Assembly (NCBI RefSeq): GCF_034140825.1
Contig: NC_089038.1
Coordinates: 25,883,501 to 25,947,500, forward strand
Length of the DNA stretch: 64,000 bases
Source: Oryza sativa Japonica Group
Taxonomy: Eukaryota; Streptophyta; Magnoliopsida; Poales; Poaceae
Direction: 5' to 3'
Below the pieces are notes generated by a model. That model was not told the origin of the DNA. It saw only the letters and a list, made by a program, of their open reading frames with translations, and searched no databases. This document shows, piece after piece, positions 10,267-24,698 of the stretch; position 1 is the first letter of the stretch, and each line of letters starts with the position of its first letter. A program made the translations under genes and the position numbers.

Positions 10267-12356
10267 GTCTATTAGAGCTTTTGCTGAGTCATCAATGGCA
10301 ATGGCACTTTCCAAAAAATGGCCTCTTTATCTCAGCACCAAGAACACAATATTGAAGAAATATGATGGCAGGTATCTGGGATTGCCATTATTTCCAGTTA
10401 TTTATTATGTACCAGTACTATAGTCAAGCACTCTTTTGTTGCCACAAGGAGTGCCTTCTGACTTCTATTGCAAAGTTACTCTCTTAACCTTTATCCTCTC
10501 GGTACACTGCTTCATACGTGTCTTTATGATTTCTCTGGTCTCTTAACAATTTATAAATTAGTATGAGGGGCACTAAATCTCATTGTAAATTAGTGGACAA
10601 TAGCAGTGTACCGAGAGGATAAAGCACTCTTTAGTATGATGGTTATTGTCCTCGGTACATATGAAAATATCAAGCACTCTTTAGCATGATGGTTATTGTC
10701 CAATGATTTAAAAACCATACTGCAGCTGATTATATTATCATAAACAAGTCCAATCCTGACATAGGCAGTTTTGATATCACCAAAGGTTCAAGGACATCTT
10801 CCAGGAGGTATATGAAGAGAAATGGAAGGAGAAGTTCGAGGAAAACTCGATATGGTATGTGATATTTTACATTACCATATTTTACCACTAAAGTTCTTCG
10901 TGAATTCCAAACAATATTTGGATCATGCACCCAGGTATGAGCACCGGTTGATTGATGACATGGTGGCATATGCTGTGAAAAGTGAAGGTGGATATGTTTG
11001 GGCTTGCAAAAACTATGATGGAGATGTTCAGAGTGACTTCCTTGCCCAAGGTTTGTGCTTTCTAGTTGTAGCTTTCATGAAGCTGAATGGTGATATTTGG
11101 CAGTATAATTGCTTTGCAGTGTGGATTTTTCTCCTATTCCTCTTTCTCATTTGATACTTTTTCCCCTCACTGAGCACTTGTTTCAGGTTTTGGTTCCTTG
11201 GGTTTGATGTCATCTGTTTTGGTAGGTCACACGAATCCTTTTGCTCCATTGTAGAATCTATTCATCTATTGTGTTTTATTGGTCCCTAAGTAAACATGCT
11301 TTATTCTGCAGTTATCTTCTGATGGGAAAACGTTAGAAGCTGAGGCAGCTCATGGGACTGTCACTAGACATTTCAGGCTACATCAGAAGGGACAGGAGAC
11401 AAGTACAAATAGCATTGCTTCTATATTTGCTTGGACTCGTGGACTAGAACATAGGTAATCACAATAGTTGGTGTAAATGATGAATTCAATGCACAAGCAA
11501 GTTGATCTGCTAGGATATTCCCCCTTTTGCTTCTTGTTCATAATCAATAGAAAACCGGTATACCTTTTCTTACCCACAGATGTAATGACTGCCCTTTTCT
11601 TTTTCAGAGCAAAGCTGGATAAAAATGATAGGCTGCTGGATTTCACAAAGAAACTTGAATCTGCATGTATTGAAACAGTTGAATCGGGGAAGATGACAAA
11701 GGATCTTGCACTCCTTATCCATGGCCCCAAGTAAGCCAATTTATGCATATGTGTGAGTTTTTTCATGGTAGTTCAGAAACTTAAATGTGTAACAGCTCAA
11801 GACAAAGTGTTAATATAATAATACAAAGTAGATAGTCCTACAGTGACATGGTTTCTCAAAAAGTAGAGTTGCAGTGATCATAATAGAAAACTTAGGCAGC
11901 TAATATTACTGTAGCTTTTCTACGGATGGTGATAGATCATAGCAAGCATCAAATAATTGTTCTTGCTGATTGCAAGGCAGTTAGTACACCAAATAGTTTA
12001 AATATTTTTCAGAAGTGGAAATTTTAAGCGCTTGTTCTGCTGCACATTTTTAGACCAAATTCCTGTATACTCGAACCTTTTCTTTTTTTGGATCTGTGCG
12101 GTAGGGCAGCCTGTTTCACATATAACAAGAAAAATTTCGGTGTTTGTATCAGTGTGTTATACTGGTTGCTGCTATTGGCTTATTGCCTCCGCTGCTCTGT
12201 TTTATGTATTGCCTGGTTTTCACATAAGCTTGATAACAAGTGTGCACTGTTCCTGTTGTCAGGGTAACAAGGGAGTTCTACCTTAACACCGAAGAATTCA
12301 TTGACGCTGTGGCTCAGCAACTGCGAGAAAAGATTCAAATACCAGCTGTGGTTTAA
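6924..12356 (+). CDS. NADP-dependent isocitrate dehydrogenase with organellar (probably chloroplast) transit peptide
   Basis: Fifteen exons: 6924-7164, 7282-7325, 7419-7528, 8630-8667, 9269-9346, 9752-9805, 9887-9988, 10077-10162, 10268-10371, 10786-10854, 10935-11050, 11187-11221, 11312-11454, 11608-11730 and 12263-12356. They join in frame to 478 aa. Residues 1 to about 65 are an Ala/Ser/Arg-rich transit peptide. The mature enzyme starts near [20 protein letters not shown]. Hallmarks of the eukaryotic dimeric NADP-IDH family are visible: [39 protein letters not shown], the substrate and metal-binding [20 protein letters not shown] with DGDVQSD, and the NADP-binding [14 protein letters not shown]. 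The enzyme oxidatively decarboxylates isocitrate to 2-oxoglutarate with formation of NADPH. Plastid targeting is inferred; dual or mitochondrial import is possible. The upstream in-frame ATG at 6924 gives the full presequence; a second Met lies ten codons on. Confidence 0.95.
10225..10263 (+). repeat. (CT)n microsatellite forming the polypyrimidine tract of the ICDH exon 9 acceptor
   Basis: About 18-20 CT units end directly before ACAG, the acceptor of exon 9 (exon start 10268). The repeat therefore serves as the pyrimidine tract. Confidence 0.85.
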
Positions 12357-12635
12357 TCCTCAATATGCAAATTCTATGTCTGGTTGGAAGCCTATCATTG
12401 GGTGCAGCAGGTTCACTCGCTGTGCATTCGCGCGCATTTTGATTGGGGTGATGAGACGGATGATCCCATTTAATAGTTTGCCTCGAAGCGATTTTTGTTT
12501 CAGCCTACCATTTTATCATGTTAAACTGTTAATAATCTGCTAGTGCTAAGTGAATTGGTGATTTCGCTACTCAATTCACAACCTCGCATGGTTGGGTAAA
12601 TTACCTTGAGGTCAATACATAAGCGTAGTCTCATT

Positions 12636-13118
12636 CAGGGTTTACGATTCTGACATGCCCTTACGTTTCAGGCACTGGCGGAATTCGGAATTTCATGAAA
12701 TCCGGTGGAAAACCGGTAAATTTTGAATAAATTTCATAAACCAAAATTTAAATACAAATTTATTGAGTTTGCCGACAAGTTCTCGAAAACCGGTTGGTTT
12801 TGGTGAAATTCCGATCGAAATCATCGAAATTTCGACCAGTAATTTGTAATAGAGGTAATTTGCTGAAATTCTTTTTTTTCTTATGTAAGTTTCAGTAAAT
12901 ACATACAATACTTTTTTAAAAAAATTTATATCCCTATAGGTTATATGAATATCATAGTATTTATAAGATTTTATTTGATTTTTTCTTTTTTTTTATCAAT
13001 TTATATTTGAATTTGGATGAAACTCCTTGAAATCTCATATGGTTTCTCCTTTCGAGCCTCGTCGAAACGTCAAAATTTTGCGAAATCTGACCGGATTTCG
13101 TCGGAATCATAAACCCTG
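12636..13118. mobile_element. Inverted-repeat DNA element, possibly Mutator-type MITE
   Basis: The left end CAGGGTTTACGATTCTGAC pairs with the right end GTCGGAATCATAAACCCTG (17 of 19 positions). The interior is rich in ATTTC/GAAAT and also folds back: GGAATTTCATGAAATCCGG near the left, CGAAATCTGACCGGATTTCG near the right. A clear target duplication is not visible, so the family is open. Confidence 0.6.
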
Positions 13119-13810
13119 GTTTCATCCATGCTCTTTTTGTAGAATTTTATTTCCATCTTCTCGGACATGAACTGGCATCCTTTTCTTCATGTAATTGTAC
13201 CCTCTTTGCATTCTGGACCTTAACACACATCTCTGTACGACTGTACGTGTAAACGGGCCACAACAACGATGGTTGTTCTCAACTTCTCAATTCTCATACC
13301 TTCCGAACTCTGCCCCCTCAGCCAGCGGCTCAACGCCCGCCTTCGTGACCCAGCAGCGTCCTAATAGATTAGCGAGCAAATTTACACTGTTTTAAATGTT
13401 GTATTGACAGTGAATTTACCGTCTCACTACTCCCTTACTAATAAACAATCAAATTTAAATGATTAGCCACATACAGAATCAAATTAAGATGAACATTCCT
13501 ATAGCTATAGGTAGCACATTTCTTAAAAATACTTTTTAATTTATTTTAGATAATATTATAATATATTTTCTTGTATTCATAGTTAAAGTTCGGTGCTTAG
13601 CCCCGTCTCGCAAGGCCGCAATAAATTAGATAGTACTAATACCTGATTAGACGCCGTCCCATTGAAACTACCACGTACTTACAAGTGCCGGACTCATCTT
13701 TTCGTTTATATTTATACTTATAAGCTAAATTGTTAATTTTAAATTTAAAATTGATTTTAGGGGATTTTCATCTGAGCTTATGTTCCAACTTTTATTTTTA
13801 ATCACTGACG

Positions 13811-14050
13811 GCAGCGTTCGAGAGGGTGAGAGCCTGAGTTTGTTTGTTTCTTTTTCCGCGCGCACGTTTCCCAAACTACTAAACGGTGCGTTTTTTACAA
13901 AAATTTTCTATAGTATAGTTGCTTTAAAAATCATATTAATCTATTTTTAAAATTTAAAATAGTTAATACTCAATTAATCATGAGCTAATAGCTCACATCG
14001 TTTCGCGTATCTTTCCAATCTTCTCAATCCACCTCTACTCAAACACACCC
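13811..14050. mobile_element. Non-autonomous DNA element (MITE), family unassigned
   Basis: The interior (CACGTTTCCCAAACTACTAAACGGTGCG, ATCATATTAATCTATTTTTAAA) recurs in opposite orientation at about 58617-58860 and in diverged form at 15745-15966. The right end is ACTCAAACACACCC followed by TAA, typical of rice Tourist-like ends. Boundaries are approximate. Confidence 0.5.
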
Positions 14051-14263
14051 TAAGAATACGTATATAAAAATTTTATTTATAAATTATTTTTTATTTGTAA
14101 ACATGCTGGGGCTATTTGTAAACATGTTAGGCCGGGGGACGTGCCCGAGCAGTCAATCCTTGGATACGCGTCTCGCCGCGAGTCCTCTCATCCCAGACCG
14201 CTCTTCCACCGCCAGCAACCGCCCCCCGCCGCTCTGCCACTTCCCACCCACCCCACTAATCCA

Positions 14264-14272
14264 CTATAAATA
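14264..14272 (+). promoter_or_regulatory. TATA box of the glutaredoxin gene
   Basis: CTATAAATA lies only 25-33 bp upstream of the first in-frame ATG (14297). Transcription would start about at that ATG, so it may be missing from many mRNAs; this favours the second ATG at 14342. A CRE-like GACGTCAC follows at about 14280. Confidence 0.6.
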
Positions 14273-14296
14273 CGCGAGCGACGTCACACCGCAGAG

Positions 14297-16854
<2,558 letters not shown>

Positions 16855-17486
16855 TTCTTCGTGGGACACTGGGACTAGCCTTCGTTGACCTCTTTATACT
16901 GCATCCATTCTATTAGATAATAAAGGTGGATGTTTGTTTGGCAAGACCATTACTTGTTGCCGTCTAGTATCGTGTGATAGCTATCCTGTGCCCGTGTGAA
17001 ACTCCTTGGACATCAATAATATCGTCTTTGTGATAGCAGTTCGCTGATATTAACTGTCGATTATAGTCTTTCTGCCGTGAGCATACATGGCTACGAAACA
17101 CATGTTGGAGAGAAGCTATAAACGTCGAAACTGCATAGCTCCACACAATGCCCTGCAGGACAATCAGGGAGGCAAACAAATTTCAGAGGCAGAAAAGCCA
17201 AAAACGCAACAACAACTACCAACAAATTTAAGAGGCAAAAAGCCAAAAAACACAACCACAAGTCCTCAACTACTTGATTACAACTGTGAACTGGGGTAGC
17301 TTTACAATTGTGATGTGAGCTAATAGCAGCTTTACAATTGTGAATGAATGCGACAGGCAGAGGCACAGATCGACGATATAGTTAATTCGAAGTGATGTGT
17401 ATTTTGATATTTTTCCTCCAAAAATAATAAAGTTGTTACAGATATCTGATATCCCCGGCCATCCAAAATTCCAAACAAACGACGAT
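16855..17486. other. Tail-to-tail intergenic region
   Basis: This holds the 3' UTRs of the plus-strand glutaredoxin gene and the minus-strand NAC-like gene. A phrase around AAATTTCAGAGGCAGAAAAGCC is partly repeated at 17178-17250, and GCTTTACAATTGTGA occurs twice near 17299 and 17328. I see no gene. Confidence 0.5.
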
Positions 17487-18674
17487 TTATCGCCGGTTAC
17501 CGACCAGCCTAGGATACACCTTGTACACCACCAGCTCTTCGTCTTCGCCGCGCGCCATGGGCGCGGGCAGCTCGCCGTACGGGAAGTCCGGGCCGAACCT
17601 GTACTCGTCCATCCACCACTCCGTCCTCCGCGACGCCCGCCTCGCCTCCTCGTCGTCCTCCCTGTACCAGAACACGAGGCGGCAGCCCATGTCCCCGCGC
17701 CTCCCGTCCACGACGCGGCACTCGCGCACCGGCACGTACGCCCCTGGCCCGGCCTTCCGCGGGCGCGGCGGCGCGCCGTCCCCGTGCCCTTGCGCGTGCC
17801 CGCGCGGGCGCACGGCGGCGAAGAACCACTCGCACCGGTCGTTGGCAGCAGGGAGCGCGGCCGTGATCACCGCCGGGTGCGCGTCGAAGACGTCGTCGGC
17901 GCGGTGCACGCGGCACGCGAGCGGGTTCCCGAGGCGGAGGCTGGCGAGGTAGAGCTGGACGAGCACCTGCGGCTTGGCGTCCTCGTCGGCGCGGTGGCGC
18001 GTCGCGAGCACCGCCCGGTCGGCCCCGAGCCGCTCGTGGAGCGCCCCGCCGCGCGCCGGGTAGACCTTGCAGACGACCAGCTCGAAGCCCTCGGAGCCTC
18101 CGGCGCCGGCGTCGCGGCCGCGATCGCCGTACTCCACCATGCGCCACTCGGTCTCCCTGAAGCCGCCGCCGGCGTCCTCGTACTCGTAGTACCGGAAGCT
18201 GTGGCAGAACGCGTTGCCGCGGTGCTTCGCCTCCTGCGAGAGGCGGTAGTCCCCGGGCCCGGCCCTGCGCCGGCCACCGGGGCACTGACGGCGGCACACG
18301 AAGAAGAACCACTCGAACCGCTCGTTCGCCGCCGGGTACACCGACGCGAGCAGCGCCGGGTGCGCGCCGTACACATCCGCGTCGTGCACCTGCCTCGGCA
18401 GCGCGTCGCACCGCAGCGCCCGGCGCAACGGCAGGTACCGGTTGACGATATCCTCCGCCGTGGGGTCGAACGGCTGGCCGCCTCCGCCGCCGCTGCTGCC
18501 GGACGCCACGGCCCTCGCCATGGGCGAAGGCGGCGGCGGCGGCGGCCTCGTCGCCCTTGACCTGCCGGCGAGGAAGACCCACCCGTCCTCGGTCTCCTCC
18601 TCGCGGAGGCTCTCCGCGGCGGCGGCGGTCTCCGGCGCCGCCGCCTGACTCGCCCTGGGACGCATGGGCAGCAT
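17487..18674 (-). CDS. Intronless protein with two tandem NAC-like (NAM) domains
   Basis: A single 395-codon frame. After a roughly 60-residue Ala/Pro-rich leader, the first unit starts near residue 67: PFDPTAEDIVNRYLPLRR, then DADVYGAHPALL, then ERFEWFFFVCRR, AGPGDYRLS and TEWRMVEYGD, ending VVCKVYP. The second unit starts near residue 235: LVQLYLASLRLG, ADDVFDAHPAVI, CEWFFAAVRPR, AGPGAYVPV, RLVFWYREDD and TEWWMDEYRFG, ending VVYKVYP. The order follows NAC subdomains A-E (FxPTxEE, YLxxK, DVY, WYFF, RTxWxMHEYR). The WKATG signature of subdomain D is not recognisable in either unit, so DNA binding is uncertain. A later Met (MARAVASG, residue 52) is an alternative start. The very high GC (Ala/Arg rich) makes long antisense frames here artefactual. 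Confidence 0.75.
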   Translation of the reverse strand: MLPMRPRASQAAAPETAAAAESLREEETEDGWVFLAGRSRATRPPPPPPSPMARAVASGSSGGGGGQPFDPTAEDIVNRYLPLRRALRCDALPRQVHDADVYGAHPALLASVYPAANERFEWFFFVCRRQCPGGRRRAGPGDYRLSQEAKHRGNAFCHSFRYYEYEDAGGGFRETEWRMVEYGDRGRDAGAGGSEGFELVVCKVYPARGGALHERLGADRAVLATRHRADEDAKPQVLVQLYLASLRLGNPLACRVHRADDVFDAHPAVITAALPAANDRCEWFFAAVRPRGHAQGHGDGAPPRPRKAGPGAYVPVRECRVVDGRRGDMGCRLVFWYREDDEEARRASRRTEWWMDEYRFGPDFPYGELPAPMARGEDEELVVYKVYPRLVGNRR

Positions 18675-18738
18675 AGGGTTTAAGCTAGGTCGTCGCCACG
18701 GCGGCGCATGCGCGAACTCGACTCAACTACTACTCCGC

Positions 18739-18747
18739 CATATATAC
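18739..18747 (-). promoter_or_regulatory. Possible TATA box of the NAC-like gene
   Basis: The minus strand reads AGTATATATGG about 65-75 bp upstream of the ATG at 18674. This fits a core promoter but is not confirmed. Confidence 0.4.
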
Positions 18748-20784
18748 TATCGGCACGCACCGAAACATAACCCACAAACCCACCCGCCCGCGCTCGCGTA
18801 GGCACGCACACGCAATATATATACTGATCGGTCGCCTCGCGGCGCGCGGGGGATTCGGGGGTTGAGGTATCCGTACCTGACGCGCTCTCTCCAACAACCC
18901 CCCACGCCGAATCGTTTAACAACACGCGGCCTCGTACAGACGGAGGCGTCGCATCTCCGTCTCGGCTCGTGGCGTGCGTGCGGCCGACGCGGACGCGGAC
19001 GCGGAGCGGCGGGAGCGCGACGGGGGCACGTAAAAGTCCCCTGGATTTTTGGGCCGGCCACTACACTACTGGAAAAGGTGGACATAGATCCTGCTTCCAG
19101 TGCAGCAACACTGTAGCAGTGGCTGACATATAGACCTGGGGTCCACACGTCACTTGTCTAATGCTGGTGTAGTGGTTGTGGTTAATAGTAGTGCAAACAA
19201 TTCCATCATGAAAAAGTCCACTTTTCGAAGACACGACTATGAGTTAAGTCAAGTTAGATTCGTAAAAAAAAAGTCAAGTTTTACTCGCGTCTCTCAACCA
19301 TAAAAACAGATATAAACCATTCTCAAGTTCTCAACTATCAAAACCCCAATAAATCAAGCCCCTCAGCAACAATTTGGATGATAGTTTTATTAACTTGGTA
19401 TTTATCCTCTATGTCGACGGGGGATACCTGTAGACCGGATAGTATGGATATTGAGGTACGTTGGTACGAGGATATATACGATTCAACATCAAGCAAACAA
19501 ATAGACAGGATTATATCGGTTCAAGCCCCTCATGAGGTAATAGCTCTAATTCAATTTATATGAAATTGATATGGAAATACACAGAGTACAATAGAGAACA
19601 ACTGATTTCGAGATTACCGGCGAGATCCTTATCGGGAGAGTCTTGACGAGATCTACCAGCGAGTAGGTTCCAAGTCCTCCGTGCTTATGTGGTGGCGGGT
19701 TGGTTGGTGCTATGATTCGATGCCTTGGACCCCTCAGGGGATATGTATCTATACCGTAAATCCCTTAGTCTCCAAGTATAACTCGAGGACCCCGGACTCT
19801 GCACGATATAGTATAATCTTAATCCTTTTTGAGTAGAGCTCTGTTATGTGCCTATCCATGAGGATTATTTTCATAATCTCTTGTTGATTTCCTTATCGTA
19901 TACGGAAGTCTACCGTACATATGAAGGTATGCCGTATTCATGTATTACATAAGTCGTATGATAGAAAGTATGTCTTATCCATAACCATGACACTCTATGA
20001 CGTCTATGTGGCTCTTATACGATACTAGAAAAAAACCCCTCAATGGAACCCGCATGTCAACAAGAGGGAAAGAACAAAAGATAGTGGCCCCTCTCTTCCT
20101 TTAACACCCCCTTCCTTAGGTTGTCCATCTTATAGTTTCACATCGGAGGGCCACTTGACATCGCTTCGTGTCCTTCTTCACCTTCCTCAGCTCACTCGCC
20201 ACCGTTGCTCCTTTTCCCAGCAAACGATGATGCTAGGCTAGGATCTATGCCGTAGTCCTGCTAGTCGTGGGCCAGCAAGGAGGGGCTCGTTTTGACTCGC
20301 CTTGTCAGAGAAGAGGCGAAGGCCTCACCCACACGTCGAGGACGACACCAGCAAACACAAACGACGAAGTCAAGGGGCACGAGTTCGAGGGGCATGCTAT
20401 GATGTGACAAGAGTCATAGGAGTGCGGACTAGCGGCAATGGGAGGGATGCAACGTGAGCCTATGCTGCTACTTATCATCGTCGTCCTTTATGACATTGAG
20501 GGGGCGACATGGACATGGACAACCACCTACGTTTGGATGCTCTTTACCACTTGCTTCCTACCTAGATGTGCGGGGCTCTTTGCCACACTCTTCGTGGTTG
20601 TCTCTGTGTTTGTCGAGAGGAAACGCCACAATGCATCGTATGGAGGTCGAGGTGGGGGAGAGAGAAGGGATGCAGGAGAGGAAAGAAAAAAAAGAGTGAC
20701 ATGGATGAGGTTGACAACTGGGCCTTTACCAAAAGTGGGATAGCCACGGAATGACTCATCATGGTTAATTATAGGACAAGGCTA
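18748..20784. other. Gene-free region, probably transposon-derived
   Basis: 18748-19050 is GC-rich promoter-like sequence. 19058-19175 is bounded by CCACTACAC and its complement GTGTAGTGG. From about 19250 to 20760 the text (phrases such as GGTTCAAGCCCCTCATGAGG, CCTTGGACCCCTCAGGGGAT, CGAGGACCCCGGACTC) resembles old retroelement or CACTA debris in grass genomes, but I cannot name a family. No credible gene is present. Confidence 0.35.
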
Positions 20785-21721
20785 GATCGCGCGCGCTAGC
20801 GGCATATCGCTAACCAGCGACGCCCTTCTCTTAAACAGTTACTAGTACACTCAACAGTACATGCCTTTTTTTTTTTCTTCCTAGAGAATTTTCTCCTAAA
20901 TTACTTATCCGATTTATAATCCGATTACACCATTATAGTCGTTGCAATTAAATCTTTACAACAAGATCTTACACGATTATATTCTGATAAAAAAAATATC
21001 TATGTTGTAAATTACTTTTATTATATATGTAAGTTACTTTTGTCCTATACATAAATTACTTTTAGATTTAAGCTCTTTAATAACTTATATCTTTTAAATC
21101 ACGTATTATTTTCATGATCTATTTACATCATTGTACTCTACATAAAATATGAGATAAAACAAGATCCATGTTGAATATATTCAAATATTTCATTAATTTA
21201 AAAGTAATTTATTTAAATTGTAGTAGTAACTTAGCTATGCAATAGATGTAACTTAGCTATACAATAGAAGTAAGTTAGCACAAAATAGAAGTAAATTCTT
21301 ACAACATTAGAAGTAAATTCGAGAGAAAAATATTTTGTATCTAAAAATTAAATTTAAAGTCCATAAATTATAGAATTGACTAAAAACTATAATAAATATA
21401 ATCGACTTAAAGCATTATGAATATATAAAAAGTAATTTAATTAAATCTAAAAGTAATTTATATATATGATAAAAGTAACTTAAGTATATAATAAAAGTAA
21501 TTTATAAGTATAAATATTTTTTCATCGTAGTATAATCATGTAAGATCTAGTTTTGAAGATTTAATTGCAACGAACACAATGGTGTAATCGGATTATAGAT
21601 TGGATAATTAATTTGAGAGAAAACTTTGTAAGAAGGGGAAACAATACATGATGTGTAATAGAAAAAAAGGCATGCATGTGCGCTGGCTTCTCCACGGCTT
21701 CTATGGTTGGCGTCGCGCGAT
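20785..21721. mobile_element. Foldback DNA element, copy A
   Basis: The left part (TTACTTATCCGATTTATAAT, CGTTGCAATTAAATCTTTAC, ACAAGATCTTACA) is mirrored at about 21535-21640 as the complement. Outer ends ATCGCGCG and CGCGCGAT are also inverted. The interior is AT-rich with many AAAGTAATTTA/TAAATTACTTT phrases. Related to the element at 26627-27315. No transposase frame is present, so it is non-autonomous. Boundaries are approximate. Confidence 0.65.
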
Positions 21722-22659
21722 AAAACAATATCAAGAGGGCTCGCTGATTAGTTTTTGCGTTAATTATACCCACAACAGGCGAAACCGCTTCTGAAAATAC
21801 CTTGGGAGGTTACGTCGGTTTTAAAATTTTAGGGGAAGTGACGCGAATCAAACTGGCCTTGTGAGGGATGTACGTTGGACTTTACCCGCACTACGCGAGC
21901 GTGAGGCTATTGGGCCGTGCCCTGTGAGGGTTGGACGCCGTGAGGCCCATGATGGTTCGTTCACCTTTCAGGCGAGAGGTGAGGCGAGTGAAGGACAAGA
22001 TCAGCTAGTGCGCCGTGGTGGCTAGTGTTTGCCTCCAGCTCCGAATGATTAGATGCTTGCTAGTGCGTAGCGGAAAAGAGGAATCTACCCGTACATTGAA
22101 CAGTGTCAGTAAGTAATTCCTACATATCATATTCTTGTCCCATGTATCTGGCAACGGATATATAATACTAACAGTCATGAAAAGCTTTTTAATTACAAGT
22201 TTACATATGCATATTGTACTACTACATGGCATAAAGTACTGCACACGGTGACTTATTGCCTAATTGGTAGTAATTAACAGTTAACTATATATGGAATCCC
22301 TCCATTTGCTGTTAACTATACCGCAATGACAAATTAATTGCAACAACCCTCACATGCATATAAATCTCTCTCTCTCCTTTGTTATACTATAGCTCTAGCT
22401 AGCTAGCAACAAGGGGAAAAGAACACATTAGTTAATCTCCCCTGATTAAAGAAGTGTGACCAATAATAGTACTATGGCTTTAACGTGTCATCGACTCAGG
22501 CCGTCGTTTGTGGAAGTGGACGTACGATCGATCCACGGATGATAAGTTTGCTGTCCCATCTTTATCCCACGAGCACGCCGCAGCTATGTCGTCTGTATGC
22601 ACGTACTCGAGATCGCGACTACTCTTCTCTCATGGCGTCATGCAGACCGGGAAATTGAT
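21722..22659. other. Gene-free region downstream of the MYB gene
   Basis: It contains the MYB 3' UTR (minus strand) and unremarkable unique-looking sequence, with a short CT run at about 22363-22378. I see no gene or clear repeat. Confidence 0.4.
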
Positions 22660-24698
22660 CTACCACAGCGTGCATGCTCCGGCGGCGCCGTCGAGGTTCC
22701 ACAGGCTGCCCCAGGTGGCGCCGTCGTCCTCGCTGGAGCCGTAGTCCTCGCTGGTAGAGGCGCAGCAGCTGCCGCCGCCGTCGCTCAGCTGATGGCCGGC
22801 GACGGCGGCGCCGTGGAGGATGAGGTGGTAGGACATGGCGGGGCACATCATGAGGTCGTCCATCGCGTCCTGGTGCATGATCAAGTCCTCCGCCTCGCGG
22901 CCCGCCATCGACAAAGACGACGACGACGACGACGGCGCCACAGCCGCTGCGGCGCCGCCCGCGTCGTCGTCGGTGCGCGCGTCACCGGTCTCGGCAACGA
23001 TGATGTCCTTGCTCTGCGGCGTCGGCGTCGGCATTAGCGTCGGCTGCTGCAGCTGCTGGCTCTGCTGCATCTCGCGGCGCTGCTTCAGGAACCTGGCCCT
23101 GGCGCGCTCGATGTTCTTGGACGGCTTGCCCTTCTTGAAGTGCGTCCTCCAGTAGTTCTTGATCTCGTTGTCCGTCCTGCCCGGGAGGCTACGCGCGATC
23201 GTCGACCACCTGCAGCATACCCACGCATATATGCAGGTTAATTCTCCTGCAGCTGTAGCTAATTAACCAGTAGCTAGCTAGCTAAGAGTGTAGCATCATC
23301 ATTTGTGTGTTTACCTGTTGCCCCACAAGGCATGGAGCTGGACGATGATGCTCTCCTCCTGGGGAGTGATCTTGCCTCTCTTCAGATCAGGCCTCAGGTA
23401 GTTAACCCATCGTAGCCTGCAGCTCTTGCCGCTTCTCTTCAGACCTGCAGCAGCAACAAATAAAATTTAATTAGTAAATGGATCTCGGTATCACACTATG
23501 TCAAGAGAGCCACCTATGCGTATGCACCAGCACTACAGCATAGTTAAACTCGCCACCTAATGTCCTAACACATGTATGCACCACACATTAATTCATCTAT
23601 ATTTATATCGCCATCACATAGTAGTACTGATGCTTGGTTAATGCCAACTAAAATTTAAGCAGGAAAGCGCTGAGTACTTTTCATGCACTAACTAACTAAC
23701 TCAAATGCTTTCGACAGTGTATATGTGCCTCTTCTAAATAAAAATATACTTTTAGTATTCCAATTAAGCAACTTAATTAACTCATCCAAAAAATATCAGG
23801 CAGCATTAGCAGTTTTAACTATACTGTTTCTACTCTCTTAGTCTCTTGTAGTATCTCTTACTCTCCTAAATCATATAATACGGTAATACCTCTTCTAAAC
23901 GCCTTCTCTACAGCGATATTACATGTGTCTATGCATCGCAAGCCGGGGAACATATTGGTGCAAAGGAATTGAATTTCATAGGCGGAGCCAATCCAACTAG
24001 TCCTTCATAAAGTATATCACATCTTCCAGACTGAGGTCTGAACTCTGAACTTAAATGGAAGAGCAACAAGAACATGCATGGAGCCATGGAGTGGAGACTG
24101 GAGATCAAGATCAGTATGGTTCAGTTGAAGAAATCGAGTTCAGAAGACGAAACCGATAGATCCAGCTAGCTAACACGTCAGAATTTACTGGATAACATGT
24201 TTTGTACATGATCCAGTCATGCGGCTCAGTTGACATGCATGCAAAGTTGCCACTTGAAGATCTTAATTAACCACAAGTACTACAAGCTGCCTAAAGTGCA
24301 ACAGGTTGACTGCCCCATGCAACTTGCAGGGCCAATCATTTGCAACTCACAAGTTGTACCTGGTCGCATGGTGAAAACTGAAAAGAGATCACTGGATCTA
24401 TCGAATTTATAAGCCATCGGAAAAAGTAAAAAAGAGAAGGAAAAAAAAAAGGTAACGCGTGCAACTGAAGACTGTCAGTTCATGACTTGTACGACAACAT
24501 GTCCATGGTTAATTCCACTGAATTACTCCTACCTGTAAGCTTGGAGACAGAATTCCACCGGCCTTCGCCGTGCTGCCTGACATGCTCGACGAGCAGCGCG
24601 TCCTCCTGGCTCGTCCACGGCCCTTTCCTCCACCCGCCGCCGTCCTGCTGCAGCTGCCTCCCCCACCCGGCAGCCGACTGCACTTCCGCCGCCGCCAT
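22660..24698 (-). CDS. R2R3-MYB transcription factor
   Basis: Three exons on the minus strand: 24698-24533, 23444-23315 and 23209-22660, joined in frame to 281 aa. R2 lies at about residues 23-74 ([38 protein letters not shown]). R3 lies at about 76-125 ([48 protein letters not shown]). The regularly spaced tryptophans are all present, and the first R3 position is an isoleucine, as usual in plants. The two intron positions are those typical of R2R3-MYB genes. The C-terminal half is Gln-rich, then Ser- and acid-rich ([19 protein letters not shown]), and ends [13 protein letters not shown], a likely activation region. The repeat sequence is closest to the Arabidopsis MYB27/48/59 type; this subgroup call is from memory. 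It should act in the nucleus. Confidence 0.93.

Larger units (their letters stand above)
12357..14296. other. Intergenic region between ICDH and the glutaredoxin gene
   Basis: It holds the ICDH 3' UTR, an inverted-repeat element (12636-13118), AT-rich sequence, a MITE-like element (about 13811-14050) and the glutaredoxin promoter. The short reading frames here match no family I know. Confidence 0.5.

Noticed and set aside
17397-18560. Long plus-strand open frame (387 codons) opposite the NAC-like gene
   Set aside because: It is a shadow of the GC-rich minus-strand gene: composed of Arg/Ala/Pro/Val, no domain, while the minus strand has conserved NAC landmarks.
19058-19175. Possible CACTA-type terminus (CACTACTGGAAAA)
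   Set aside because: Only a 9-bp inverted match and no subterminal repeats or second full terminus; too weak to call.
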